NCBI GenBank assembly: GCA_015061005.1
Contig: SUXJ01000004.1
Coordinates: 1 to 64,000, forward strand
Source of the DNA: Bacteroidales bacterium
Lineage (GTDB): Bacteria > Bacteroidota > Bacteroidia > Bacteroidales > Muribaculaceae
Direction: 5' to 3'
DNA length: 64,000 bases
In this document: positions 8,570-17,189 of the stretch, piece by piece
Layout of the letters: every line of letters begins with the position of its first letter
Position numbering within the stretch: position 1 is the stretch's first letter
Program-made: the position numbers and the translations under genes
The notes under the pieces: generated by a model
The model's input: the letters and a program-made list of their open reading frames with translations, nothing else
Told to the model about the DNA's origin: nothing
Databases searched by the model: none

Positions 8570-9973
8570 ATGAGAATTTCAAAAACCATAGCAGCTTTAT
8601 CCATGGTAGCGGTCTTTGCCACCGCTACCACGAGCTGCGGCTTATATAAGAAGTTCGACGCAGCAGATCAAAACTCTCAACTCGTCAATGAGTTCGCTGA
8701 AGCAAGTCAAGCACCCGTTGACTCCACGGCCTTGGGCAATCTCCCTTGGCAAGAAGTGTTTACTGATCCGATTCTCGTCGATATCATCAATCAGGCTCTG
8801 ACGAACAACGTTGACCTGAAGAATGCAAAACTCAACATCGACGTTGCTCACGCCAATATGCTCGGTGCTCGACTCAGCTATCTGCCCTCCGTTGTTTTGG
8901 CGCCCAATGGCTCAGGAACGACAGCGAGCGTACCCGGCTCAAAAATGGCGTGGACCTATCAGATTCCCCTGTCCGTAAGTTGGGAAATCGATATTTTCGG
9001 GCGTCTGCTCAATGGCAAGCGTTCAGCTGAGGCATCGTATGAAATGTCAAAGGACTATGAACAGGCTGTGCGCTCGCAAATTATTGGCGGAGTGGCAAAT
9101 TGCTACTATGCAATCTCAGCTCTCAACGGTCAACTCGCCCTCCAGCGCGAAACCGCAGCAATCTGGGCAAGTTCAGTGCAGATGATGAAAGACATGTGGG
9201 AGGCCGGTCACACCACCTCGGCTGCCGTAGTTCAAAGCCAAGCTCAGTATGAAAGCATTCTTGCGTCAATCACTGAACTTGAAACTGCCTTGCACGAAGC
9301 CAATAATTCACTCTCACTCCTTGTTGGCGTGATGCCTCAAACTTGGGAAATCCCGGCAGCTCAGTCCGTAATGCTACCCGAACAGTTCAATACGGGAGTG
9401 CCGATGGTTGCCCTCGCAAATCGTCCCGATGTGCGCGCTCAAGAAAGGTCGCTCGCAGTGGCGTTCTATGCTACCAATTCCGCTCGTGCAGCCTTTTATC
9501 CTCAGCTGTCCATTTCTGCCAATGGCGGATTCACCAACTCTCTCGGCAGTCTTATCCTTAGCCCCGGAGAGTGGTTCATAAACCTTGCAGGTCAACTCAC
9601 CGCCCCTCTATTTGCTCGCGGACAAAACATTGCGCGACTCAAAGCGGCGAAAGCACAGCAGCAACAGTCGCTCAACTCTTTTGAGCACACCATCATGAAG
9701 GCTTCGGCTGAGGTGGGAAGCGCTTTGGTTACATATAATAATGCCATCAGCAAAGAAGGCCATCTGAAATCACAAGTGGAATACATGGCTCAAGCCGTTG
9801 ATATTACAGAAACGCTGTTCCGTAACTCCGCAACGAGCTATAACACCACATATCTTGAGGTGCTTACCGCTCAACAGAGTCTTCTCGGTGCGCAAATGAA
9901 TTTCATTAACTGTCAGCTTGCTCGCAGTCAGGCCGTAATCAATCTCTATCAAAGTCTTGGCGGCGGTCGCTGA
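8570..9973 (+). CDS. Outer-membrane efflux channel (OprM/NodT-type lipoprotein)
   Basis: This is the TolC-like outer-membrane factor that completes the efflux system. The 467-residue protein has a lipoprotein signal ending TTSCGL (Cys23). Two repeated outer-membrane-efflux halves follow, with long helical segments and the typical VSWEIDIFGRLLNGKRSAEA near the middle of the first half. The C-terminal helices (TYLEVLTAQQSLLGAQ) match the family. It follows the pump by 24 bp and precedes the lpxA-like gene by 24 bp, so read-through into the envelope genes is likely. Confidence 0.94.
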   Translation: MRISKTIAALSMVAVFATATTSCGLYKKFDAADQNSQLVNEFAEASQAPVDSTALGNLPWQEVFTDPILVDIINQALTNNVDLKNAKLNIDVAHANMLGARLSYLPSVVLAPNGSGTTASVPGSKMAWTYQIPLSVSWEIDIFGRLLNGKRSAEASYEMSKDYEQAVRSQIIGGVANCYYAISALNGQLALQRETAAIWASSVQMMKDMWEAGHTTSAAVVQSQAQYESILASITELETALHEANNSLSLLVGVMPQTWEIPAAQSVMLPEQFNTGVPMVALANRPDVRAQERSLAVAFYATNSARAAFYPQLSISANGGFTNSLGSLILSPGEWFINLAGQLTAPLFARGQNIARLKAAKAQQQQSLNSFEHTIMKASAEVGSALVTYNNAISKEGHLKSQVEYMAQAVDITETLFRNSATSYNTTYLEVLTAQQSLLGAQMNFINCQLARSQAVINLYQSLGGGR

Positions 9974-9997
9974 TATTAACTTTAAAATCTGAAAATT

Positions 9998-10789
9998 ATG
10001 ATACCACAGAACTGCCACGTTGACCCCTCTGCAAAAATCGGAGCAAACGTAACAATTCATCCGTTCGCCTTTATTGATCAAGACGTGGAAATCGGCGATA
10101 ACACTGTCATTATGCCTTTCACAAGCATAATCCGTGGGACGCGCATCGGTGCGAACTGCAAAGTCTATCAAGGAGCAATCATAGGAGCCGACCCACAGGA
10201 CTTCCGTTGGAAAGGTCAAGAAACATACTGCATAATCGGTGACGGAACCACTATCCGCGAGAACGTGATTATAAACCGGAGCATAAACGAAGGGCAAGCT
10301 ACGCGCATTGGCTCTGAATGCTTCATAATGGCCAAGAGTCATATCGGGCATGATTCCGTGATTGAGGATAAGGTGGTTGTTGGTAATGGCGTTACCATTG
10401 CCGGCGACGTTCACGTTGAATGTTGCTCCATACTGTCCAGCAATGTCATCCTCCATGAACGAAGCCATGTGGGTAAGTGGGCGGTTATTAAGGGTGGTTG
10501 CCGCGTTGGCTCGAATGTGCCCCCCTTCACCATTATCGCCCATAATCCGGCTGAATTCTTCGGCGTTAACGCATGGATTATGAAGAAACATGGTTTTGGT
10601 GATGATGAAATTGATGATGTGGCGAAAGCTTATCGCCATCTTTATCAGTCCGGCACATCAGTTTTCAATGCTCTGCAACGCATTGAGGCAGACGTAGCCC
10701 CTTCGCCTAATCGCGATGCCATAGTTAACTTTATTCGCAAAAACAATTTGCGAGTAGTTGGTGCTCACCTCGACGTCGTTGAGGATTAA
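9998..10789 (+). CDS. lpxA: LpxA-like acyl-ACP--UDP-GlcNAc O-acyltransferase
   Basis: LpxA transfers an acyl chain to UDP-GlcNAc in the first step of lipid A synthesis. The 263-residue protein has left-handed beta-helix hexapeptide repeats (residues 1-185), a SHIGHD segment matching the catalytic-His region, PPFTIIAHNPAEFFGVN, and a helical C-terminal domain. Two points suggest a divergent paralogue: the usual HQF in the later coil is HER here (ILHERSHVG), and the gene follows an efflux operon instead of lpxC/fabZ. Its stop overlaps the next start by 1 bp (TAATG). Family assignment is firm; whether it is the housekeeping LpxA is open. Confidence 0.8.
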   Translation: MIPQNCHVDPSAKIGANVTIHPFAFIDQDVEIGDNTVIMPFTSIIRGTRIGANCKVYQGAIIGADPQDFRWKGQETYCIIGDGTTIRENVIINRSINEGQATRIGSECFIMAKSHIGHDSVIEDKVVVGNGVTIAGDVHVECCSILSSNVILHERSHVGKWAVIKGGCRVGSNVPPFTIIAHNPAEFFGVNAWIMKKHGFGDDEIDDVAKAYRHLYQSGTSVFNALQRIEADVAPSPNRDAIVNFIRKNNLRVVGAHLDVVED

Positions 10790-11769
10790 TGGCATCAAAA
10801 TCCAAGAAAATTATAGGTAGCATAGTCCCAACGTTAATCACGCTGGGATTATGCTATGTTTTATACTCCGATGTTGATTTCGGTCGTATTTTTGACCAAC
10901 TCGGCAGTTGGAACTACTCATTGGTGGTTTTATTTCTGGCATTCAATGTGTTGGCAATGTTAATGCGTGCACTGCGTTGGCGCTTGCAGCTGCGAGCAAT
11001 TGATGTATCGCCATCGTTTGGCGAAATGCTGCGCTCCATATTCGGGTGCTATGGATTAAATATCCTTGTGCCGCGATTGGGGGAAATATGGCGCAGCGCA
11101 TATATTGCTCGAAGTTCCAAGAAACCATTTTCCTCAGTATTTGGCACCATGATTGCCGACAGAGTTTCCGACACTCTTGCTGTTGGTCTTATCGGAGTGG
11201 CTGCATTTGTAGTCGCCTCATCGGCCATGTTCTCTTTTTTTCAAAAGAGTACTGCTTTCAATGGCTTCAGCTCAATGCTTACTTCGTGGATGGCATTAGC
11301 GGTGATTTTCGTTTTGATAGCGACTGCGGTGTTTGTCATTTTTGCAAAGAACCGTTTTGCGGTTCGCATTCGCGAGTTTATTAGTAAAACGTGGGCCGGA
11401 TTTGCCGTTCTGTTTAAGATGCCCGGTCGAGGTCGTTGGCTTCTCCTAACGGCTGCAATCTGGCTGAGCTATATTGCAAGTATGTATGTCTCCATGCTTG
11501 CATTCCCTCCGACGGCACAATTACTCGTTGAACACGGATTTGCCAGCGCATTGCTCACCTTCGTGTTCGGGTCTCTGTCAATGGCGATTCCAAGCAATGG
11601 AGGTATTGGTCCATGGCAAATTGCCGTAATGATGAGCTTGTGTGGTATTTATGGCATGAATCAAGATGTTGCATTGAGTTTCGCGACGGTTAATCTCGCT
11701 GCGACCTCACTGCTCACCATTGTGCTGGGTATAGGCACTTTTGTGGTGATTGCGTTAAAAAAACATTAA
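10789..11769 (+). CDS. Flippase-like integral membrane protein (UPF0104/LPG-synthase TM type)
   Basis: This 326-residue polytopic protein has about eight hydrophobic segments and features of the family related to the transmembrane part of lysylphosphatidylglycerol synthase: ALRWRLQLRA, NILVPRLGEIWRSAYIAR, and SMAIPSNGGIGPWQIAVMM. Family members are thought to move or make membrane lipids; this member's substrate is unknown. It overlaps the lpxA-like gene by 1 bp, so translational coupling and a role in envelope lipid handling are plausible. It ends convergently with, and overlaps by 4 bp, the acyltransferase on the other strand. Confidence 0.8.
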   Translation: MASKSKKIIGSIVPTLITLGLCYVLYSDVDFGRIFDQLGSWNYSLVVLFLAFNVLAMLMRALRWRLQLRAIDVSPSFGEMLRSIFGCYGLNILVPRLGEIWRSAYIARSSKKPFSSVFGTMIADRVSDTLAVGLIGVAAFVVASSAMFSFFQKSTAFNGFSSMLTSWMALAVIFVLIATAVFVIFAKNRFAVRIREFISKTWAGFAVLFKMPGRGRWLLLTAAIWLSYIASMYVSMLAFPPTAQLLVEHGFASALLTFVFGSLSMAIPSNGGIGPWQIAVMMSLCGIYGMNQDVALSFATVNLAATSLLTIVLGIGTFVVIALKKH

Positions 11770-12719
11770 AATTTAATGCGATATATGGGGTAGGCTATGC
11801 CGCGTCCTCCCATTCCGTTTTTTTGAGCGAGAAGCCCCTCATTTAAATATCGTCCGTGGTCTTCGTTGCTGGTGCCAAAATCGAAATAACGCATTCCCTC
11901 GCAGCAGTTGTTGATTATATGGTCATAGATTATTGCGAGCGCGCCCTGTTGTCTCCCGGCCTCGGTAGTGGCAATGTATTGACAATGAGCGCATTGTTCG
12001 CACAGATAAATCACTGTGCCGGCAAGTAGCTGACCGGCGGCATCGTAGGCGCAGTATAATTTTATGTTTTCAGGGAATAGACCATGCAGATGCGTGATTT
12101 CTGTCAGTGAGTGAACCGGCGTTGTGTTGTGGCGTTCCTGCAGTAGTTTGGTCAATATATTCCAGAAACCGTTAAAATCCGACTCTTCGCGGATTGTTAT
12201 ACCCGTCTTTGAGTATTTGCGAATTTGCCTACGGCGTGTGGAGTTAAAACGAATGGGGCATGTTAAGTCTATAGTTGAGGAAATGTTGCATTCCTCGATT
12301 TGCGCGCAATAGCGAAAAAGGGCATATAAATCTTCTTCCGCAGGATATTTATGGTAAATGTGGGGAATCGGCTTATATAGCATGGAGGTGAACCCCAAAG
12401 ATTTGTAGTGAGCTTTGATTTCGTTGAAGAGATCAACAGCCGTTGATGCCGAAAAATCAGAACCGTAACCACATATCAGACCGCCATACGTTAATCCGCC
12501 GTGTGACCGAACCTCTCTGCCGTGCGCTGAAGCCGGAAGAAGGGCTATTATTTTGTCTCCTCGGCTAATGAGCAGTGAGCAATCCTTAAACCTGTCGGAA
12601 TGATAATCCATATAGTCTCGCCGCAACAAAAACGTAGCGTTGCGAGATGCGTCAACAAATGCGTCCCACTCTGCTTTGCGTTTCGGGCTGTATGCTTCTA
12701 TGACAAGTTCCGTATTCAT
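11766..12719 (-). CDS. FemAB/GNAT-like aminoacyl- or acetyltransferase
   Basis: The 317-residue protein resembles the FemAB-type GNAT proteins of Bacteroidota. It opens EAYSPKRKAEWDAFVDASRN, then RRDYMDYHSDRF, and has a C-terminal GNAT-like half (LAGTVIYLCEQCAHCQYIATT, FDFGTSNEDHG). Such proteins modify cell-wall or surface polymers, but the substrate is unknown here. The start is the ATG ending at 12719: the longer frame to 12761 would run through the TAAATTTG box (12725-12732) that is the apparent promoter. That box leaves only five bases before the ATG, so the message may be leaderless. Confidence 0.8.
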   Translation of the reverse strand: MNTELVIEAYSPKRKAEWDAFVDASRNATFLLRRDYMDYHSDRFKDCSLLISRGDKIIALLPASAHGREVRSHGGLTYGGLICGYGSDFSASTAVDLFNEIKAHYKSLGFTSMLYKPIPHIYHKYPAEEDLYALFRYCAQIEECNISSTIDLTCPIRFNSTRRRQIRKYSKTGITIREESDFNGFWNILTKLLQERHNTTPVHSLTEITHLHGLFPENIKLYCAYDAAGQLLAGTVIYLCEQCAHCQYIATTEAGRQQGALAIIYDHIINNCCEGMRYFDFGTSNEDHGRYLNEGLLAQKNGMGGRGIAYPIYRIKF

Positions 12720-12724
12720 GGGTG

Positions 12725-12732
12725 CAAATTTA
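12725..12732 (-). promoter_or_regulatory. -7 box abutting the FemAB-like start codon
   Basis: On the minus strand TAAATTTG is followed by CACCC and then the ATG. Other genes here show TTTGCACCC at the same position after the -7 box (for example fabD), so transcription probably begins at or within a few bases of the start codon. No TTTG is seen at the -33 distance. Confidence 0.55.
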
Positions 12733-12752
12733 TGCAAAAAAAATGTAAACTC

Positions 12753-12783
12753 TTTGCTCATAAGGAATTTTTCAGTAACTTTG
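12753..12783 (+). promoter_or_regulatory. Promoter for the small membrane protein / PstS-like / TPR genes
   Basis: TTTG (12753-12756), a 19-bp gap and TAACTTTG (12776-12783) match the Bacteroidota promoter. The expected leader before the ATG at 12876 is about 85 bases. It diverges from the FemAB-like promoter. Confidence 0.75.
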
Positions 12784-12875
12784 CTCCACGGTCGGCAACA
12801 TTTTTTGCCATTCCGTGAACCCGAATCTGATTATCTACGTTAAAGCGATATACTAAAGTTCTATAAGTTATATCT

Positions 12876-13130
12876 ATGGACCTCCAAAACTCAGAGCGTG
12901 AGCCTCATCAAGACCACGAACAGCATTCCGCTAAAGCCGATACTCCGCAGCTCATGCGTACTATTTTCGGCATTTTTATGGTGTTGGTCTATGTGGGTAT
13001 GGGCATACTTCTGTTTATGAACTTCTTTGATTGGGCCGGAAACTTTGCGTGGGTTCGTTACGTAATGGGCTCATTGTTCGTTGTCTATGGTTTTTGGCGT
13101 GGATATCGCCAAGCTAAAGGTATTGGCTAA
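12876..13130 (+). CDS. Small two-TM membrane protein
   Basis: The 84-residue protein has a hydrophilic N-terminus rich in His, Glu and Gln. Two hydrophobic segments follow (about 28-50 and 58-75), with a short basic tail. The upstream promoter, the codon pattern and the 20-bp gap to the PstS-like gene support a real gene. I do not recognise a named family. In related Bacteroidales a similar small protein sits between TonB-energising genes and a PstS-like gene, but no exbB, exbD or tonB is present here. Confidence 0.75.
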   Translation: MDLQNSEREPHQDHEQHSAKADTPQLMRTIFGIFMVLVYVGMGILLFMNFFDWAGNFAWVRYVMGSLFVVYGFWRGYRQAKGIG

Positions 13131-13150
13131 CTAAAAAACATCACTCTGCG

Positions 13151-14137
13151 ATGAATTTCAAGCAAATCATGCTCATGGCGGCGACTGCCGCATTAACTCT
13201 TATGAACAGCTGTAGTTCCGGCTCGGTTAAAAATCGCCCCGGTTCTACTCGCATTGCTTGCGATGACACATTCGAAAATATTATCGCTCAAGAAATCGAT
13301 GTGTTCGAATATGCCTACTCAAATCGGAAGCGTATGGCGGCAATCGTGCCCTCGTATGTGTCGCAAGCTGCTGCATTCGATTCGCTCCTGAATCCTGATT
13401 GCCCGATTAACACAATTGTGGCCGGTAGGAAACTGACCAAGGCTGAGCGCACCAGATTGGGTAACCAAAAGAAAAAACCTCGCGAGGAGCAAATTGCCGT
13501 TGATGCCGTGGCAATTATTGCCAATACGGCTAATGATGTTCCCGAATTGTCCATGCCGGACTTGCGCAAAATCTTAACCGGGGAATATGCAACCTGGGAG
13601 CAGGTTTGGCCCGCGTCAAACCTCGATTCCATCAGAGTCATGTTTGACCAAAATGGCAGCTCGCTGGTTCAGTATATGAAGGAAAACGTTATGGACGGTC
13701 AGCCGTTTGGTGAAAATGTCTTTGCTCAAGGAAGCAGTGCTGCGGTCTTTGACGCCGTGATGAATCGTCGGGGTGCAATCGGCATTATCGGAGTCAGCTG
13801 GATTAGCTCCGACATGACTGGGCGAACCTTTTCGCGTGAAGAAATACGCGAAATGTCAACCCAAAGTGACACAACTCGCCTTGCTTTCTCCGACAAGGTG
13901 CGCGTAATGCCAATCTTCAATGAATACGAAGCACGCAGTTATAAACCATACCAAGAATATATATTCGATGGACGCTATCCTCTTCATCGTCCCATATATA
14001 TGATTACGACAATGTCGGCGCAAACCGTTGCCGGTGCTTTCTATTCTTTCGTAACAGGGACACAGGGCCAGAAGGTTATCCTCTTGACCGGTGTGCTTCC
14101 GGCCCGAGTAACTCCTCGCGTTGTTCAGTTGCAATAA
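13151..14137 (+). CDS. PstS-like substrate-binding lipoprotein
   Basis: The 328-residue protein has a lipoprotein signal ending LMNSCSS (Cys20) and the fold signature of PstS-type phosphate-binding proteins: AVDAVAIIANTAND, LSMPDLRKILTGEYATWEQVWP, and a C-terminal FYSFVTGTQGQKVILLTGVLP. No PstA, PstB or PstC gene is adjacent, so it may not serve a phosphate ABC transporter. The SGTR-type phosphate loop is not evident. It lies between the small membrane protein and the TPR protein and is probably cotranscribed with both. Confidence 0.82.
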   Translation: MNFKQIMLMAATAALTLMNSCSSGSVKNRPGSTRIACDDTFENIIAQEIDVFEYAYSNRKRMAAIVPSYVSQAAAFDSLLNPDCPINTIVAGRKLTKAERTRLGNQKKKPREEQIAVDAVAIIANTANDVPELSMPDLRKILTGEYATWEQVWPASNLDSIRVMFDQNGSSLVQYMKENVMDGQPFGENVFAQGSSAAVFDAVMNRRGAIGIIGVSWISSDMTGRTFSREEIREMSTQSDTTRLAFSDKVRVMPIFNEYEARSYKPYQEYIFDGRYPLHRPIYMITTMSAQTVAGAFYSFVTGTQGQKVILLTGVLPARVTPRVVQLQ

Positions 14138-14234
14138 CCTCGTGTATTCGCTAAATTCTGTGGCAATAAATAAACCTTTCGCTTCGTTATCAATCAAGAA
14201 AATATAACCAATCAAAAAATACTTACAGATTAAG

Positions 14235-15938
14235 ATGAAACTCAGAAAATTTATGCTCTCGTTGGCTGCTATGACCGCTCTCTTGGTCGGCGCGCAGAAT
14301 CAAGGATTCCAGGATGGCATTGAATACTTCAAGGTCGATCAGCTCGACAACGCTAAGGAAATCCTCACCAAAACTCTCAACGATGCAGAAACAGACCGCG
14401 CACTCGCGCTGTACTACATCGGTGCGATTGCACTCGAAGAAGGTGACGTAGCTGCTGCGAAAGCCGCTTTCGATGAAGGTATTGCCCTTGACCCTAAAAA
14501 TGGTCTTAACTTTGTCGGTCTCGGTGCCATTGACTTGAAAAACGGCAACCCCAAGGCTGCTGAGCAAAACTTCAAGGCTGCAACTAAAACTCAAAACAAG
14601 GCATTTATCCGTGTGGCAATTGCTCGCGCATATTACAAGGCTGACCCCGTTGCTTATCAAAAAGAATACAACAAATTCATGGAGCAAGCAACCGATAAGG
14701 ATAAAAAAGAGCCTGCAATCTACATCTTGCGCGGTGACGTTCTCCGCGACAAAGCAATTGCAGCCGGCGAATCTGATGCAAATGCAATCGGTGAAGCTGC
14801 CGCAATGTATAACCAAGCAATCTATTTCAGCCCCGAGTCGCCCGAAGCATACGTGAAATATTCACGAGTGTTCGCTCAAGCTAACCCTCAGTATGCTATC
14901 GAAAAACTCATCGAACTGAATCGTATTGCTCCCAACTCTGCAATGGCTCAACGCGAACTTGCCGAACGCTATTATGATAATGATCAATGGACTCGCGCTG
15001 CCGAACAGTATGGCAAATACATCAGCAACCCCAATAGCTTCATCAAAGATAAGGAACGCTATGCCGTGCTCCTCTATTTCGGTGAAAAATATGATGAAAG
15101 CCTTGCTATTACTCGCGAAATATTGGCTACCAACCCCGAATCGCTTCAGATGATGCGCATGCTCTTCCTCAATCTTGAAAAGAGCGGCGATTTGGAAGGT
15201 GCGAAAGCGGCTGCCGAAGCATTCTTCGCAACAGAGCTTCCCGAAGGAGTGAAGTTTACGGCTAATGACTACACTACTTATGCAAATATCCTCAGCAGCC
15301 TCAAAGACCACGATGGTGAAATTACTGCTCGTGCCAAGGCAGCCGAAGCAAACCCTGAGAAACCCGAACTCTTGAAGGATCTCGCTGTTGCTTGCTCAAA
15401 TGCCGGAACTGAAGCATATAAAATTGATAGCATCGCTCAAGCAAACGTTTACTATCGCAGTGCTCTCGAGGCTATGAATAAGTTCATGGAAGTGGGTGAC
15501 TATAAGACTAACGACTTCGTGACCCTCAGTAGCTATTACCAAAACGTAGCGTCTTCTTCGCCCGTTGATTCACCCGAACGTCTCGAAGCTATCACTAAGG
15601 CAATGGAAACCATCGACAAGGTAATCGAACGAGTTCCCGACAACTACATCCCTCGCCGAAACAAGGCTCGTATGTCGATTGTGAAGAATGGTGGCGAACC
15701 TTCCGAAGAAAGCGTTCAGTACTATAATGAAATGATTCAGGTGCTGGATGCTGACCCCGAAAATAAAACTAAGCGCAAAGACACCTATATTGAGGCTTAC
15801 AACATGATTGCAAAGTATTATATCAATCTGAAAGACCTCGAAGGCGCAATAGCCACTTACGAGCTCTATCTTGCAATCGACCCCGAAAACCAAGCCCTGA
15901 GCGACTATCTCGAAACTCTCAAAAAATCTCGTAAATAA
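14235..15938 (+). CDS. Secreted tetratricopeptide-repeat protein
   Basis: The 567-residue protein starts with a signal peptide (MKLRKFMLSLAAMTALLVGAQ). Many TPR helices follow: ALYYIGAIALEEGDVAAAKAAFDEGIALDPKNG near the N-terminus and YINLKDLEGAIATYELYLAIDPEN near the C-terminus. It is probably a periplasmic scaffold or peptidoglycan- or TonB-associated factor; the sequence gives no enzyme activity. The 97-bp gap from the PstS-like gene has no convincing promoter, so cotranscription is likely. A strong terminator follows. Confidence 0.85.
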   Translation: MKLRKFMLSLAAMTALLVGAQNQGFQDGIEYFKVDQLDNAKEILTKTLNDAETDRALALYYIGAIALEEGDVAAAKAAFDEGIALDPKNGLNFVGLGAIDLKNGNPKAAEQNFKAATKTQNKAFIRVAIARAYYKADPVAYQKEYNKFMEQATDKDKKEPAIYILRGDVLRDKAIAAGESDANAIGEAAAMYNQAIYFSPESPEAYVKYSRVFAQANPQYAIEKLIELNRIAPNSAMAQRELAERYYDNDQWTRAAEQYGKYISNPNSFIKDKERYAVLLYFGEKYDESLAITREILATNPESLQMMRMLFLNLEKSGDLEGAKAAAEAFFATELPEGVKFTANDYTTYANILSSLKDHDGEITARAKAAEANPEKPELLKDLAVACSNAGTEAYKIDSIAQANVYYRSALEAMNKFMEVGDYKTNDFVTLSSYYQNVASSSPVDSPERLEAITKAMETIDKVIERVPDNYIPRRNKARMSIVKNGGEPSEESVQYYNEMIQVLDADPENKTKRKDTYIEAYNMIAKYYINLKDLEGAIATYELYLAIDPENQALSDYLETLKKSRK

Positions 15939-15953
15939 TAATTGATCCTAAAC

Positions 15954-15990
15954 CGGGGCGGCGGCAAAATGCTGCCGCCCCGATTGTTTT
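15954..15990 (+). terminator. Strong GC hairpin terminator after the TPR gene
   Basis: A 13-bp stem (CGGGGCGGCGGCA with TGCTGCCGCCCCG, one wobble pair) has a 3-base loop and is followed by ATTGTTTTATT. It ends three bases before the next ATG at 15994. Confidence 0.85.
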
Positions 15991-15993
15991 ATT

Positions 15994-16323
15994 ATGATTG
16001 AAATAACAGTCGACGAACGATTGAACGTCGAAGCAAAAGCAGTTGAACTGCTTCGTACTGTTTTTGACCCCGAAATTCCGGTCGATATCTACTCACTCGG
16101 ACTGATTTATCGAATTGAGTTCTCAGATGAGCGAATTTTACAAATCGACATGACGCTGACGGCTCCTTCGTGTCCGGCAGCCGACTTTCTTGTTGAAGAT
16201 GCACGCTTCAAGCTCGAAACAATCCCCGGCGTAAAATCCGTTGAGATAAACATCGTTTTTGAGCCTGAGTGGACTCAAGACATGATGAGTGAAGAAGCTA
16301 AACTTGAACTCGGCTTTCTTTAA
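15994..16323 (+). CDS. SufT/MIP18-type Fe-S cluster assembly factor (DUF59)
   Basis: The 109-residue protein is one DUF59/MIP18 domain: VFDPEIPVDIYSLGLIY near residue 25, MTLTAPSCPAADFL near 50, and the C-terminal FEPEWTQDMMSEEAK. DUF59 proteins help deliver or mature Fe-S clusters; in Bacteroidota a copy commonly lies near lipid or suf genes. Its start codon sits directly behind a strong terminator hairpin, so how it is transcribed is unclear. Its stop overlaps the lpxH-like start by 1 bp (TAATG), so the two are coupled. Confidence 0.9.
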   Translation: MIEITVDERLNVEAKAVELLRTVFDPEIPVDIYSLGLIYRIEFSDERILQIDMTLTAPSCPAADFLVEDARFKLETIPGVKSVEINIVFEPEWTQDMMSEEAKLELGFL

Positions 16324-17063
16324 TGGCGGAAAAACTGACATATTTTATTTCCGATTTGCATCTCGGAGCTCGTTACATAGCCGATCCGAAGGCTCATGAA
16401 CGCAAGCTGTGCGATTGGTTGCGCTCTATTGCTCCGACTGCATGCCGAATATATTTGGTGGGCGACATCATTGACTATTGGTATGAATATCGCAATGTTG
16501 CGCCTCAAGGCTACGTGCGTTTTTTAGGCACTCTGGCTGATTTGGCAGATTCGGGCATAGAAATTACGTGGCTTATCGGTAACCACGACATTTGGATGTT
16601 TGGTTATCTGCAACGAGAACTCGGTATCAGAGTCGTTGACGGCGTTCTTGAGGAAGTTATAGATGGGAAACACTTTGTCATCACTCATGGCGACGGTATC
16701 GGCAAACTGCCGTTTGCGGAACGATTTATGAGAGCTGTTTTTCGAAACAAAATACTTCAAACCCTCTTTGCGGCTGTTCATCCTCGTTGGACAGTCGGCC
16801 TTGCCTACTCATGGAGTAGCAGCAACCGCAAGAGGGGTGCGGATCGCAATGTGTATTCCCATGAACCGGCTATTGATTGGGTGAAAAATCGGAACTCTGC
16901 ATTGCCGGGAAATCAGCGCCCGGACTTCTACGTATTCGGTCACTACCATAATGCCTTTTCAGACCGCGTGGAAGGCTCGCAAGTTACAATCCTTGCCGAC
17001 TGCATCACATCGGTTAACTACGCCGTATTCGACGGAAACGTCCTCACCTCTCACTCCCTCTAA
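16323..17063 (+). CDS. lpxH: UDP-2,3-diacylglucosamine diphosphatase-like metallophosphoesterase
   Basis: LpxH releases UMP from UDP-2,3-diacylglucosamine in lipid A synthesis. The 246-residue protein has the calcineurin-type metal motifs in order: SDLHLGA (residue 10), GDIIDYW (46), GNHDIWMFG (82), THGDGIG (116) and GHYHNAF (205). The length and the YFISDLHLGA opening fit LpxH-like proteins of Bacteroidota. It overlaps the SufT-type gene by 1 bp and converges on rpmH. With the LpxA-like gene at 10 kb it is the second lipid A function in the window. Confidence 0.85.
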   Translation: MAEKLTYFISDLHLGARYIADPKAHERKLCDWLRSIAPTACRIYLVGDIIDYWYEYRNVAPQGYVRFLGTLADLADSGIEITWLIGNHDIWMFGYLQRELGIRVVDGVLEEVIDGKHFVITHGDGIGKLPFAERFMRAVFRNKILQTLFAAVHPRWTVGLAYSWSSSNRKRGADRNVYSHEPAIDWVKNRNSALPGNQRPDFYVFGHYHNAFSDRVEGSQVTILADCITSVNYAVFDGNVLTSHSL

Positions 17064-17108
17064 TCTCACTGAGATAAGGCATATATGTCTTGACCCAATC
17101 GATATCGG

Positions 17109-17155
17109 TTATAAAAATAACTGCGGGCGCTGCTTCTCGTCAGAAGCGCGCCCGC
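17109..17155 (-). terminator. Terminator of rpmH
   Basis: On the minus strand a long stem (GCGGGC...GCTTCT with AGAAGC...GCCCGC, one side bulge) is followed by AGTTATTTTTAT. It lies 35 bp after the rpmH stop and may also stop lpxH transcription coming from the other side. Confidence 0.75.
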
Positions 17156-17189
17156 AAGCGTGAGTGATTAAGTCTTTTCTATGCAAGTA

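Noticed and set aside
9770-10639. 289-codon minus-strand frame opposite the outer-membrane factor and LpxA-like genes
   Set aside because: It is a shadow of two well-supported plus-strand genes and shows no domain pattern.
12717-12761. Earlier in-frame start (12761) for the FemAB-like gene
   Set aside because: It would place 14 extra residues over the promoter box, and they lack family resemblance. The ATG ending at 12719 fits the family start.
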